A stretch of DNA of 64,000 nt from Pleurodeles waltl. Its lineage: Eukaryota > Chordata > Amphibia > Caudata > Salamandridae. The position numbers and the translations under genes were made by a program. Positions 1 through 10,223 of this stretch are shown in pieces (the first letter of the stretch is position 1; each line of letters starts with the position of its first letter). The stretch is taken from NCBI RefSeq assembly GCF_031143425.1, contig NC_090444.1, positions 61,251,533 to 61,315,532 on the forward strand. The letters are read 5' to 3'. The notes below the pieces were generated by a model. It saw only the letters and a list, made by a program, of their open reading frames with translations. It had not been told where the DNA came from and searched no databases.

Positions 1-825
1 GTATGTAATGTCTGACAGTTCTTTCAGCACCTCATAGTCTGATGCGAATTGTGTCTGAGAGTCCCTGCAGGACATCATTGTGTAATACGTCTGAGGGTCC
101 CTGCAGGATTCAAGGTGTAGTAGATCTGAGGGTCATTGTAAAATCTCATAGTGTAGTGTGCCTGAGAATTACTATGGGGTATCAGTGTAGTGTGCCCGAG
201 AGTCCCTGCAGGATCTCATAGTGTGTGTATTGCAAACTATCTGACAGTCCCTGCAGGATTCATAGTGTAGTGTACCTGGGAGTCCCTGCAGGATCTCATG
301 GTGTGTGTACTGTAAGGTATCTGACAGTCCCTGCAGGATCCATAGTGTAGTGTGCCTGGGAGTCCCTGCAGGATCTCATAGTGTGTGTACTGTAAGGTAT
401 CTGACAGTCCCTGCAGGATCCATAGTGTAGTGTGCCTGAGAGTCCCTGCAGGATCTCATAGTGTGTGTATGGCAAGGTATCTGACAGTCCCTGCAGGATC
501 CATAGTGTGTGTATTGCAAGGTATCTGACAGTCCCTGCAGGATCTCATAGTGTGTGTATTGCAAGGTATCTGACAGTCCCTGCAGGATCCATAGTGTAGT
601 GTGCCTGGGAGTCCCTACAGGATCTCATAGTGTGTGTATTGTAAGGTATCTGACAGTCCCTGCAGGATCTCATAGTGTGTGTATGGCAAGGTATCTGACA
701 GTCCCTGCAGGATCCATAGTGTGTGTATTGCAAGGTATCTGACAGTCCCTGCAGGATCCATAGTGTAGTGTGCCTGGGAGTCCCTGCAGGATCCATAGTG
801 TAGTGTGCCGGAGAGTCCCTGCAGC
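1..825. repeat. PstI-rich minisatellite, 44+36 bp composite units (truncated by window start)
   Basis: Two alternating sub-units share the core AGTCCCTGCAGGAT. One of about 44 bp carries GTATCTGACAG and a GTGTGTGTA stretch; one of about 36 bp carries TAGTGTAGTGTGCC. Spacing between successive CTGACAGTCC motifs is 80 bp at 321, 401 and 481, then 44 bp where the short sub-unit is skipped. Copies before about 230 are more diverged, as expected at an array edge. Short ORFs on both strands here are repeat translations, not genes. Confidence 0.9.
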
Positions 826-2402
826 TGTTGCTGTGAACAAAGGGCATTGGAATATTGACGCTCTGGGCTTTTACCGGCCATTAGAAGCCCGGAGCATTCC
901 ATCGTCTCCAATGGAGATCCCAACATTACAACGTTCTAATGGGGTTTATATTTCAGAGACGGATATCTGTTACTGTTGTGACGGAGTACCCTGTCCGCCA
1001 ATATCCAAATCAGGCCCTTTGTCTCTGAAGTATTTCAAGCAGAATACAAAAAAGTGGCCACACCCTTTGACCGTTTTTGGGGTTGGGGCAGCCTAATCCT
1101 AAAACAGCCACCCAAAATCGCGAAAGCACACTTTGGGATTGGCTGTTTCATAATGCGAAAAGGAAAGCAAATAAATTGTCCCTCTTAGGGTCACACTCGC
1201 GCTGGAGTCCCCACAACCACGTTAAAAAAGCCTTCGTGTTGTGTGCTGCAGTGAAGCCGAAGGATCACTCTATATTTAGATTCTGTGTCTGACATAAAAG
1301 AACGAACAAAAGATGAAGAACTGTATTTTCCAGTTGTAAAAAAGTCATTGCCAGTTGCTGGTGCAGTGCGTTGAAAACCACCTCTAGGTGGTGGAATGAT
1401 AGACCAAACAGGCAACATCATGAAGATGTGAGATGTTTAATGCTTAAATGCCCACTGAATGGACGTGTTTTCAGAGGAGTTTTAACATACGGTAACCTGT
1501 AAATGTGTGCTCAAGCCAGACCTAAATATCAGGCCCCACCCCTTCGCCAAGGATGCAGCGAGTCGCGGGCACCACGAGGGGGCGCCAAAGGCCGGACATG
1601 GCTGGTACAGCTAAACTCTTGCCCATTAAACATCTTTTCTGCATAAATGAGCAGTTCCTGTGTTTCAGGCAGAGGGGGCCCCCCACGGTGTTTTGGCCCC
1701 AGCTCCACGGAAGTGTTGGCAGGCTTCACCCGAGGGGCACCGACAGGAAGCTGCCCACTCATTTCATTTTCGAGGACTCCGGCTGGGCCAGTGTTTGCTG
1801 CTTCAGAATATGTACCTGGGGCAAGGTGACCTTGGAGGGCTGGGGCTGTGGGTGCTGCAGTCGTGGCATCCGGACAATGCCCAGGCAGTGACGCACGCAT
1901 TGCATCAACCGAGCAAAGCACAATACTCAGTCCTAATGTTCTTGATTAGAGAAATAATTGCCAGGTGTAGCCACAGAAGGGGCTGCAGGTGAAGAAAGCC
2001 CGGGCCTCGGGCATCCATGGGACCCGCTGGGCGCTTTTATGCTCAGGGGGGGTGGGGGGGTGGGGGGTATGTGCAGAGGCGGATGCTCGTTCCTGTTATT
2101 TTAAGTCAATCAGAAGCATTTACCAGAATAGGCCACAGTTGCACACCATGGACCGTGAATATAAATAGTCAGCGCAGGAGTAAAGCGCGGAGACGCTGTT
2201 CCATAGAGGCGGGATGTGGAGGCCTTTTAATCACCATTCATTCTATTTTTATATCTTTTATCGATGTTGAGGACCTGGAAACAAAGAGGACGCGTTCACC
2301 CACTGCTCTTTGCCTCATGGCGCTACCCCAGACAAAGGCCCTGAACAGATGTCTTGGCAGCTGCAGGACAGGGGGATAAAATATAAGGAAAAAGGTTTAT
2401 AA
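826..2402. other. non-repetitive spacer without a recognisable gene
   Basis: I see no conserved domain, RNA gene or terminal repeat here. The ORFs are 60-130 codons, overlap on both strands and have no recognisable family. The stretch 1550-1900 is GC-rich, and a G-run lies near 2048-2066. A TATAAATA string near 2159 has no coding context. Confidence 0.5.
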
Positions 2403-2489
2403 TTAGGGGTGGGCGGAATGGGCGGAGTTTTATTCCACAGAATTCCATTAAAATTCCATGGAATTCAGCGAAGGGGCAGAGCAGGCAAT

Positions 2490-4151
2490 GTGCAGGGCAT
2501 ACTCATAGGTGCACTAAGGGGTATCAACACCAGTGCAGTGCATACCCCTAGCTGACCTCACATACTTATGTAAGGGCACCAAGGGGGTATCCATGCCAGT
2601 GCAGTGCATACTCCTCGGTGAACTCACCTACTTATGTAAGAGCACCGAAGCCCTTATGTAAAGGCACCGAGGGGTATCGATGCCAGCTCAGTGTATACCC
2701 CTCAGTGCCCTCACATACTTATGTAAAGGCACCGAGGGGTATCCATGCCAGTGCAGTGTATACCCCTCAGTGAACTCACATACTTATGTAAGGGCACCAA
2801 GAGTTGTATCCACTCCAGTGCAGTGTATACCCCTCGCTGACCTCACATACTTATGTAAGGGCACCAAGAGTTGTATCCACTCCAGTGCAGTGCATACCCC
2901 TCGCTGACCTCACATACTTCTGTAAGAGCACCAAAGCTTGTGCACTCCAGCGCAGTGTATACCTCTTGCTGACCTCACATACTTATGTAAAGGCACCAAG
3001 GGGTATCCACTCCAGCGCAGTGTATACCCCTCAGTGACATCACATACTAATGTAAGGGCACAGAGGGGTCTTCACTCCAGCGCAGTGTATACCCCTCATT
3101 GACATCTCATACTTATGTAAGGGAACTCAAGGGTATCCACTCCAGCGCAGTGTATACCCCTCGCTGACCTCACATACTTATGTAAAGGCACCAAGTGGTA
3201 TCCACTCCTGTGCAGGGCAAACCCCTCGCTGACCTCACATATTTATGTAAAGGCACCGAGGGGTATCCATGCCAGTGAAGTGTATACCCTTCGCTGACGT
3301 CATATACTTATGTAAAGGCACAGAGGGATATCCATGCCAGTGCAGTGTATACCCCTCACTGACGTCCCATACTTATGTAAAGGCACGAGGGGTATCCACT
3401 CCAGTGCAGTGCATACCCCTCGCTGACCTCACATATTTATGTAAAGGCACCAAGGGGTCTCCACTCCAGTGTATACCCTTTGCTGAACTCACATACTTAT
3501 GTAAAGGCACCAAGGGATACCACCAAGGGGTATCCACATGCCAGTGCAGTGTATACCCCTCGGTGACCTCACATACTTATGTAAAGGCACCGAGGGGTAT
3601 CCATGCCAGCGCAGTGTTTACCCCTCGGTGACCTCACATACTTATGTAAGGGCACCGAGGGGTATCCACTCCAGTGCAGTGTTTACCCCTCTGTGATCTC
3701 ACTTACGTATGTAAGGGCAAAGAGGGGTCTCCACTCCAGTGCAGTGTATGCCCCTCGGTGACCTCACATACTTATGTAAGGGCACCAAGGGGTATCATAC
3801 CCCTCGGTGACCTCACATACTTATGTAAGGGCACAGAGGGGTCTCCACTCCAGCGCAGTGTATACCCCTCAGTGACATCACATACTTATGTAAGGGAACT
3901 GAAGGGTATCCACTCCAGTGCAGTGTATACCCCTTGCTGACCTCACATACTTATGTAAAGGCACCAAGGGGTATCCATGCCAGCACAGTGTATACCCCTT
4001 TGTGACCTCACATACTTATGTAAGGACACCAAGAGTTGTATCCACTCCAGTGCAGTGCATACCCCTCACTGACCTCACATATTTATGTAAAGGCACCAAA
4101 GCTTGTGCACTCCAGTGCAGTGCATACCCCTCACTGACCTCACATACTTAT
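2490..4151. repeat. 65-bp satellite, left segment
   Basis: The tandem unit is about 65 bp. Its order is CATACCCCTCGCTGACCTCA, CATACTTATGTAAGGGCACC, then AAGGGGTATCCACTCCAGTG and a CAGTG link. Copies differ by substitutions such as TGACCTCA, TGACATCA or TGACGTCA, and GTATCC or GTCTCC, and by rare short indels. The segment ends at the CTTAT target duplication of the LTR element that interrupts it. Confidence 0.95.
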
Positions 4152-7100
4152 TGTGAGAAAGTAGCCTCTTTCTAGCCTTGTTACCCCCACTTTTGGCCTG
4201 TTTGTGAGTGTATGTCAGGGTGTTTTCACTGTCTCACTGGGATCCTGCTAGCCAGGGCCCAGTGCTCATAGTGAAAACCCTATGTTTTCAGTATGTTTGT
4301 TATGTGTCACTGGGACCCTGCTAGTCAGGACCCCAGTGCTCATAAGTTTGTGGCCTATATGTATGTGTTCCCTGTGTGGTGCCTAACTATCTCACTGAGG
4401 CTCTGCTAATCAGAACCTCAGTGGTTATGCTCTCTCATTTCTTTCCAAATTGTCACTAACAGGCTAGTGACCATTTATACCAATTTACATTGGCTTACTG
4501 GAACACCCTTATAATTCCCTAGTATATGGTACTAAGGTACCCAGGGTATTGGGGTTCCAGGAGATCCCTATGGGCTGCAGCATTTCTTTTGCCACCCATA
4601 GGGAGCTCTGACAATTCTTACACAGGCCTGCCACTGCAGCCTGAGTGAAATAACGTCCACGTTATTTCACAGCCATTTTACACTGCACTTAAGTAACTTA
4701 TAAGTCACCTATATGTCTAACCTTTACCTGGTAAAGGTTAGGTGCAAAGTTACTTAGTGTGAGGGCACCCTGGCACTAGCCAAGGTGCCCCCACATTGTT
4801 CAGAGCCAATTCCCTGAACTTTGTGAGTGCGGGGACACCATTACACGCGTGCACTACATATAGGTCACTACCTATATGTAGCTTCACAATGGTAACTCCG
4901 AATATGGCCATGTAACATGTCTATGATCATGGAATTGCCCCCTCTATGCCATCCTGGCATTGTTGGTACAATCCCATGATCCCAGTGGTCTGTAGCACAG
5001 ACCCTGGTACTGCCAAACTGCCCTTCCTGGGGTTTCACTGCAGCTGCTGCTGCTGCCAACCCCTCAGACAGGCATCTGCCCTCCTGGGGTCCAGCCAGGC
5101 CTGGCCCAGGATGGCAGAACAAAGAACTTCCTCTGAGAGAGGGTGTGACACCCTCTCCCTTTGGAAAATGGTGTGAAGGCAGGGGAGGAGTTGCCTCCCC
5201 CAGCCTCTGGAAATGCTTTGTTGGGCACAGAGGTGCCCAATTCTGCATAAGCCAGTCTACACCGGTTCAGGGACCCCTTAGCCCCTGCTCTGGCGCGAAA
5301 CTGGACAAAGGAAAGGGGAGTGACCACTCCCCTGACCTGCACCTCCCCTGGGAGGTGTCCAGAGCTCCTCCAGTGTGCTCCAGACCTCTGCCATCTTGGA
5401 AACAGAGGTGCTGCTGGCACACTGGACTGCTCTGAGTGGCCAGTGCCACCAGGTGACGTCAGAGACTCCTGATGATAGGCTCCTTCAGGTGTTAGTAGCC
5501 TATCCTCTCTCCTAGGTAGCCAAACCCTCTTTTCTGGCTATTTAGGGTCTCTGTCTCTGGGGAAACTTCAGATAACGAATGCAAGAGCTCATCCGAGTTC
5601 CTCTGCATCTCCCTCTTCACCTTCTGATAAGGAAACGACCGCTGACCGCGCTGGAAGCCTGCAAACCTGCAACATAGTAGCAAAGACGACTACTGCAACT
5701 CTGTAACGCTGATCCTGCCGCCTTCTCGACTGTTTTCCTGCTTGTGCATGCTGTGGGGGTAGCCTGCCTCCTCTCTGCACCAGAAGCTCCGAAGAAATCT
5801 CCCGTGGGTCGACGGAATCTTCCCCCTGCAACCGCAGGCACCAAAAAGCTGCATCACCGGTCTCTTGGGTCTCCTCTCAGCACGACGAGCGAGGTCCCTC
5901 GAATCCAGCGACTCTGTCCAAGTGACCCCCACAGTCCAGTGACTCTTCAGCCCAAGTTTGGTGGAGGTAAGTCCTTGCCTCACCTCGCTGGGCTGCATTG
6001 CTGGGAACCGCGACTTTGCAGCTACTCCGGCCCCTGTGCACTTCCAGCGGAAATCCTTTGTGCACAGCCAAGCCTGGGTCCACGGCACTCTAACCTGCAT
6101 TGCACGACTTTCTAAGTTGGTCTCCGGCGACGTGGGACTCCTTTGTGCAACTTCGGCGAGCACCGTTTCACGCATCCTCGTAGTGCCTGTTTCTGGCATT
6201 TCTCCGGGTGCTACTTGCTTCAGTGAGGGCACTTTGTCTTGCTCGACGTCCCCTCTCTCTTCAGGTCCAATTTGCGACCTCCTGGTCCCTCCTGGGCCCC
6301 AGCAGCGTCCAAAAACGCCAAACACACGATTTGCGTGTAGCAAGGCTTGTTGGCGTCCTTCCGGCGGGAAAACACTTCTGCACGACTCTCCAAGGCGAGA
6401 GGGATCCGTCCACCAAAGGGGAAGTCTCTAGCCCTTTTCGTTCCTGCAGAAACCTCAGCTTCTTCTGTCCAGTCGAAGCTTCTTTGCACCCGCAGCTGGC
6501 ATTTCCTGGGCATCTGCCCATCTCCGACTTGCTTGTGACTTTTGGACTTGGTCCCCTTGTTCCACAGGTACCCTAGATTGGAAATCCACAGTTGTTGCAT
6601 TGCTGGTTTGTGTCTTTCCTGCATTATTCCTCTAACACAACTATTTTGTCCATAGGGGAACTTTAGTGCACTTTGCACTCACTTTTCAGGGTCTTGGGGA
6701 GGGTTATTTTTCTAACTCTCACTATTTTCTAATAGTCCGAGCGACCCTCTACAAGGTCACATAGGTTTGGGGTCCATTTGTGGTTTGCATTCCACTTTTG
6801 GAGTATATGGTTTGTGTTGCCCCTATCCCTATGTTTCCCCATTGCATCCTATTGTAACTATACATTGTTTGCACTGTTTTCTAAGACTATACTGCCTATT
6901 TTTGCTATTGTGTATATATATCTTGTGTATATTTCCTATCCTCTCACTGAGGGTACACTCTAAGATACTTTGGCATATTGTCATAAAAATAAAGTACCTT
7001 TATTTTTAGTATAACTGTGTATTGTGTTTTCTTATGATATTGTGCATATGACACTAAGTGGTACTGTAGTAGCTTCACACGTCTCCTAGTTCAGCCTAAG

Positions 7101-7233
7101 CTGCTCTGCTAAGCTACCATTATCTATCAGCCTAAGCTGCTAGACACCCTATACACTAATAAGGGATAACTGGGCCTGGTGCAAGGTGCAAGTACCCCTT
7201 GGTACTCACTACAAGCCAGTCCAGCCTCCTACA
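4152..7233 (+). repeat. 5' LTR (3,082 bp)
   Basis: It starts TGTGAGAAAGTAGCC and ends CCAGCCTCCTACA. A polyadenylation signal AATAAA lies at 6988-6993, about 240 bp before the LTR end. It has a longer CTG run near 5042-5058 than the 3' LTR, which accounts for the 6-bp length difference. ORFs inside the LTR lie on both strands and match no protein family; I read them as non-coding. Confidence 0.95.
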
Positions 7234-7494
7234 TTGGTTGTGCAGTGGTGGGATAAGTGCTTGAGACTACTTACCACTCTTGTCATTGTACTTTTCATAA
7301 GAGAAAAATATACAAAACAAGGTCAGTGTATATACACATAGCCAAAAAGTTTTGCATTTCCTCTTTTCACTCTTTTCTAAGTGCTGAAAAGTACTTCTAA
7401 ACTTTCAAAAAGTTCTTAAAAGTTTTTTTCTGTCTTTCCAAAAAGTTCTGAAAACTTTTGTCTCTTTCTCTATCACTTTAACTCTCTCTAAAAA
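7234..7494 (+). other. leader with candidate primer-binding site
   Basis: The 5' LTR is followed by TTGGTTGTGCAGTGGTGGG, with the usual TGG one base after the LTR. This is where a tRNA primer-binding site is expected, but I could not assign a tRNA. The remaining leader is AT-rich, with repeated AAAGTTCT and AAAAGT motifs up to the gag ATG. The related element at 13458-13604 preserves the same leader in inverse orientation. Confidence 0.6.
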
Positions 7495-10191
7495 ATGTCT
7501 GGCACAGGCCAAAGTGTTGATCTGTCCAAACTTGCATATGACAACCTTAGCTGGAAAAGAGCAAGGAGTCTCTGTATAGAGAGAGGTTTGAGTGTAGGGA
7601 AGAATCCTGCCTTAGAACTATTAATTAACATGCTTAGAGAACAGGATAAGGCCATAGGTGCCCCATCTGTTGAAAAAGTACCTAATAGTTCCCAATCAGA
7701 TTCAGGGACTCCCCCAGGAAAAGATTCAGGAAAGAAACTTCCTAGCCTGCCCATTACTAGACAATCTAGCATAGATGGTAATGATGATGAGCCACACCAT
7801 AGAAATAGTGTTGTCTCACATCATAGCAAAAGCATTTATTCTCAGCATACTGGTAGTAATGTTTCTGTAAACCAAGCTGTTAAGTTGGCTTCTGTAAGGG
7901 ACAGGTCTCCTTCTGTTCATTCCCATCATAGCTCTGTTTCTAGAAATGTCCCTCCCACCAACCCTGATGACAGAATGTTAGAGAGGGAACTCAATAAGTT
8001 GAGGGTGGAACAAACCAGACTGAAGCTTAAAAAGCAACAGCTGGATTTGGATAGACAGTCTTTTGAATTAGAGAAGGAAAGACAGAAGTTGGGTTTAGAT
8101 ACCCATGGTGGCAGCAGCAGTATTCCCCATAGTCATCCTGCAAAAGAGCATGATTCCAGGAATCTGCACAAGATAGTTCCCCCTTATAAAGAGGGGGATG
8201 ACATTAACAAGTGGTTTGCTGCACTTGAGAGGGCCTGTGTTGTACAGGATGTCCCTCAAAGGCAGTGGGCTGCTATCCTATGGCTATCATTTAGTGGAAA
8301 AGGTAGGGATAGGCTCCTTACTGTGAAAGAAAATGATGCCAATAATTTTACAGTTCTTAAGAATGCACTCCTGGATGGTTATGGCTTAACCACTGAACAG
8401 TACAGGATAAAGTTCAGAGAGACCAAAAAGGAGTCTTCACAAGACTGGGTTGATTTCATTGACCATTCAGTGAAGGCCTTGGAGGGGTGGTTACATGGCA
8501 GTAAAGTTACTGATTATGAAAGCCTGTATAACACAATCCTGAGAGAGCATATACTTAATAATTGTGTGTCTGATTTGTTGCACCAGTACCTGGTAGACTC
8601 TGATCTGACCTCTCCCCAAGAATTGGGAAAGAAGGCAGACAAATGGGTCAGAACAAGGGTGAACAGAAAAGTTCATACAGGGGGTGACAAAGATGGCAAT
8701 AAGAAGAAAGATGGTGAAAAATCTCAAGATAAGCATGGGGATAAGGGTAAAACCAAAGATCCCACTTCAAATCTTAAACACTCTTCAGAGGGTGGGGATA
8801 AAACAAATTCTTCCTCTTCTTCCCAACCTGCACACATTAAAAAGCCTTGGTGCTTTGTGTGTAAAAATAGAGGCCATAGGCCAGGGGATAAGTCCTGTCC
8901 AGGTAAACCCCCTGAGCCTACCACCACTAATACATCAAGCTCTAGTGCCCCTAGCAGTAGTGGTACTAGTGGTGGGACTGCTGGCAACAGTCAAGCAAAG
9001 GGTGTAGTTGGGTTCACTTATGGGTCCATCATAGAAACTGGGGTAGTCAGTCCCAAGACAGTTTCTGTCACACCTAGTGGCATTGGCCTTGCCACACTGG
9101 CTGCTTGTCCCCTTACAATGGATAAGTACAGGCAGACAGTTTCAATAAATGGTGTTGAGGCCTTGGCCTACAGGGACACAGGTGCCAGTATCACTTTGGT
9201 GACTGAAAACCTAGTGCACCCTGATCAACACATCATTGGACAACAGTATAAGATTATTGATGTCCATAACTCCACTAAGTTTCTTCCCTTAGCTATAATT
9301 CAGTTTAGTTGGGGTGGAGTTACTGGCCCTAAGCAGGTGGTGGTATCACCTAGCTTACCTGTAGACTGTCTCTTAGGTAATGACCTAGAGGCCTCAGGTT
9401 GGGCTGATGTAGAGTTTTATGCCCATGCAGCCATGCTGGGCATCCCTGAGGAATTGTTCCCTCTCATTTCTACTGAAATGAAAAAGCAAAGGAGAGAAGG
9501 CCTGAAAACTCAGGATCCCTCTCCATCAACAGATAATAAGGGTATCACAGTATCCCCTAACCACCCCACCATTCAGGATACCATTCCTGTGGTAGGAGAA
9601 ACCTCTCCTGGGGTGGCACCTGTTCCAAGGGAAACATCAGCTGGCAAAGCTGTACTCCCTGAGGTAGAAGTACCTCTCTGTGGGATAACTAACTTTGGTG
9701 ACAAGAAGAGCACCATTTTAGTTAACATGGAGCATCCCTCCAACCCTCCCAGAGAAACTTTAGTGCAGAAACTCTGCACTGCCTCACAACACTTAGGACA
9801 GCATCCCTGCCCTAGTGTGGAGCTGATAGGACAGCATCCCTGCCCTGCTCCAACTCAAGAGAAACAGCATCCCTGTTCTCTCTTCCAGCCATATGGACAA
9901 AGTTTTTGCCCAGCTATGGCTTTACTGAGACAGCATCCCTGTCTGGCATTTCCATCACTACAAATAGGTTCAGTGGACAATTCCCACTGCTCTAAACTAA
10001 AACTTACTGATAGAAACTCTGAAAATACATCTTCACATTGTTGCTTAGCTAAAAAACTTCAAACAGGGTGGTTTACATCCCCACAGGGAAGTAACCATAT
10101 AGTGGATGATAAAGGGAGTAACCAGTCTATTGCAGAGCTACTCTCTACTTATCACCACTTAGACAATAAAGTCTCAACTGGCCAAGGTTAG
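7495..10191 (+). CDS. Gag-protease polyprotein of the LTR element (898 aa)
   Basis: The intact 898-codon ORF is the only one in the internal region. Residues about 160-205 form a charged coiled coil (repeated LKKQQLDLD-type heptads). Residues about 225-390 resemble a Ty3/Gypsy capsid of the type from which SCAN domains derive: a WAAILWLSF-like helix, an FRETKKE motif and a DYESLYNTILREH segment. A lysine-rich linker follows. A zinc knuckle at about 460-475 has spacing CX2CX4HX6C, wider than the usual HX4C. A retropepsin-like aspartic protease follows, with active site DTGAS near residue 560 and LLGND near 625. The C-terminal 120 residues carry repeated QHPC motifs. The ORF stops at TAG 10189-10191, about 15 bp before the polypurine tract, so RT and integrase are absent, not merely frameshifted. 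The ATG at 7495 opens MSGTGQSVDLSK. The family assignment is from motifs only. Confidence 0.9.
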   Translation: MSGTGQSVDLSKLAYDNLSWKRARSLCIERGLSVGKNPALELLINMLREQDKAIGAPSVEKVPNSSQSDSGTPPGKDSGKKLPSLPITRQSSIDGNDDEPHHRNSVVSHHSKSIYSQHTGSNVSVNQAVKLASVRDRSPSVHSHHSSVSRNVPPTNPDDRMLERELNKLRVEQTRLKLKKQQLDLDRQSFELEKERQKLGLDTHGGSSSIPHSHPAKEHDSRNLHKIVPPYKEGDDINKWFAALERACVVQDVPQRQWAAILWLSFSGKGRDRLLTVKENDANNFTVLKNALLDGYGLTTEQYRIKFRETKKESSQDWVDFIDHSVKALEGWLHGSKVTDYESLYNTILREHILNNCVSDLLHQYLVDSDLTSPQELGKKADKWVRTRVNRKVHTGGDKDGNKKKDGEKSQDKHGDKGKTKDPTSNLKHSSEGGDKTNSSSSSQPAHIKKPWCFVCKNRGHRPGDKSCPGKPPEPTTTNTSSSSAPSSSGTSGGTAGNSQAKGVVGFTYGSIIETGVVSPKTVSVTPSGIGLATLAACPLTMDKYRQTVSINGVEALAYRDTGASITLVTENLVHPDQHIIGQQYKIIDVHNSTKFLPLAIIQFSWGGVTGPKQVVVSPSLPVDCLLGNDLEASGWADVEFYAHAAMLGIPEELFPLISTEMKKQRREGLKTQDPSPSTDNKGITVSPNHPTIQDTIPVVGETSPGVAPVPRETSAGKAVLPEVEVPLCGITNFGDKKSTILVNMEHPSNPPRETLVQKLCTASQHLGQHPCPSVELIGQHPCPAPTQEKQHPCSLFQPYGQSFCPAMALLRQHPCLAFPSLQIGSVDNSHCSKLKLTDRNSENTSSHCCLAKKLQTGWFTSPQGSNHIVDDKGSNQSIAELLSTYHHLDNKVSTGQG

Positions 10192-10206
10192 CCTTATTGT
10201 CCTTCG

Positions 10207-10223
10207 TTTGGGGGGGGGTGTTG
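10207..10223 (+). other. polypurine tract before the 3' LTR
   Basis: A run of ten G residues followed by TGTTG lies immediately upstream of the 3' LTR start (TGTGAG at 10224). This is the expected position and composition for the plus-strand primer of an LTR retrotransposon, though it is unusually G-pure. Confidence 0.75.

Noticed and set aside
2150..2180. TATAAATA promoter-like string
   Set aside because: No gene or transcript feature lies downstream; such strings occur by chance.
4152..7233. ORFs of 100-217 codons within both LTRs
   Set aside because: They occur on both strands, overlap each other, match no family and lie in regulatory LTR sequence copied in both LTRs.
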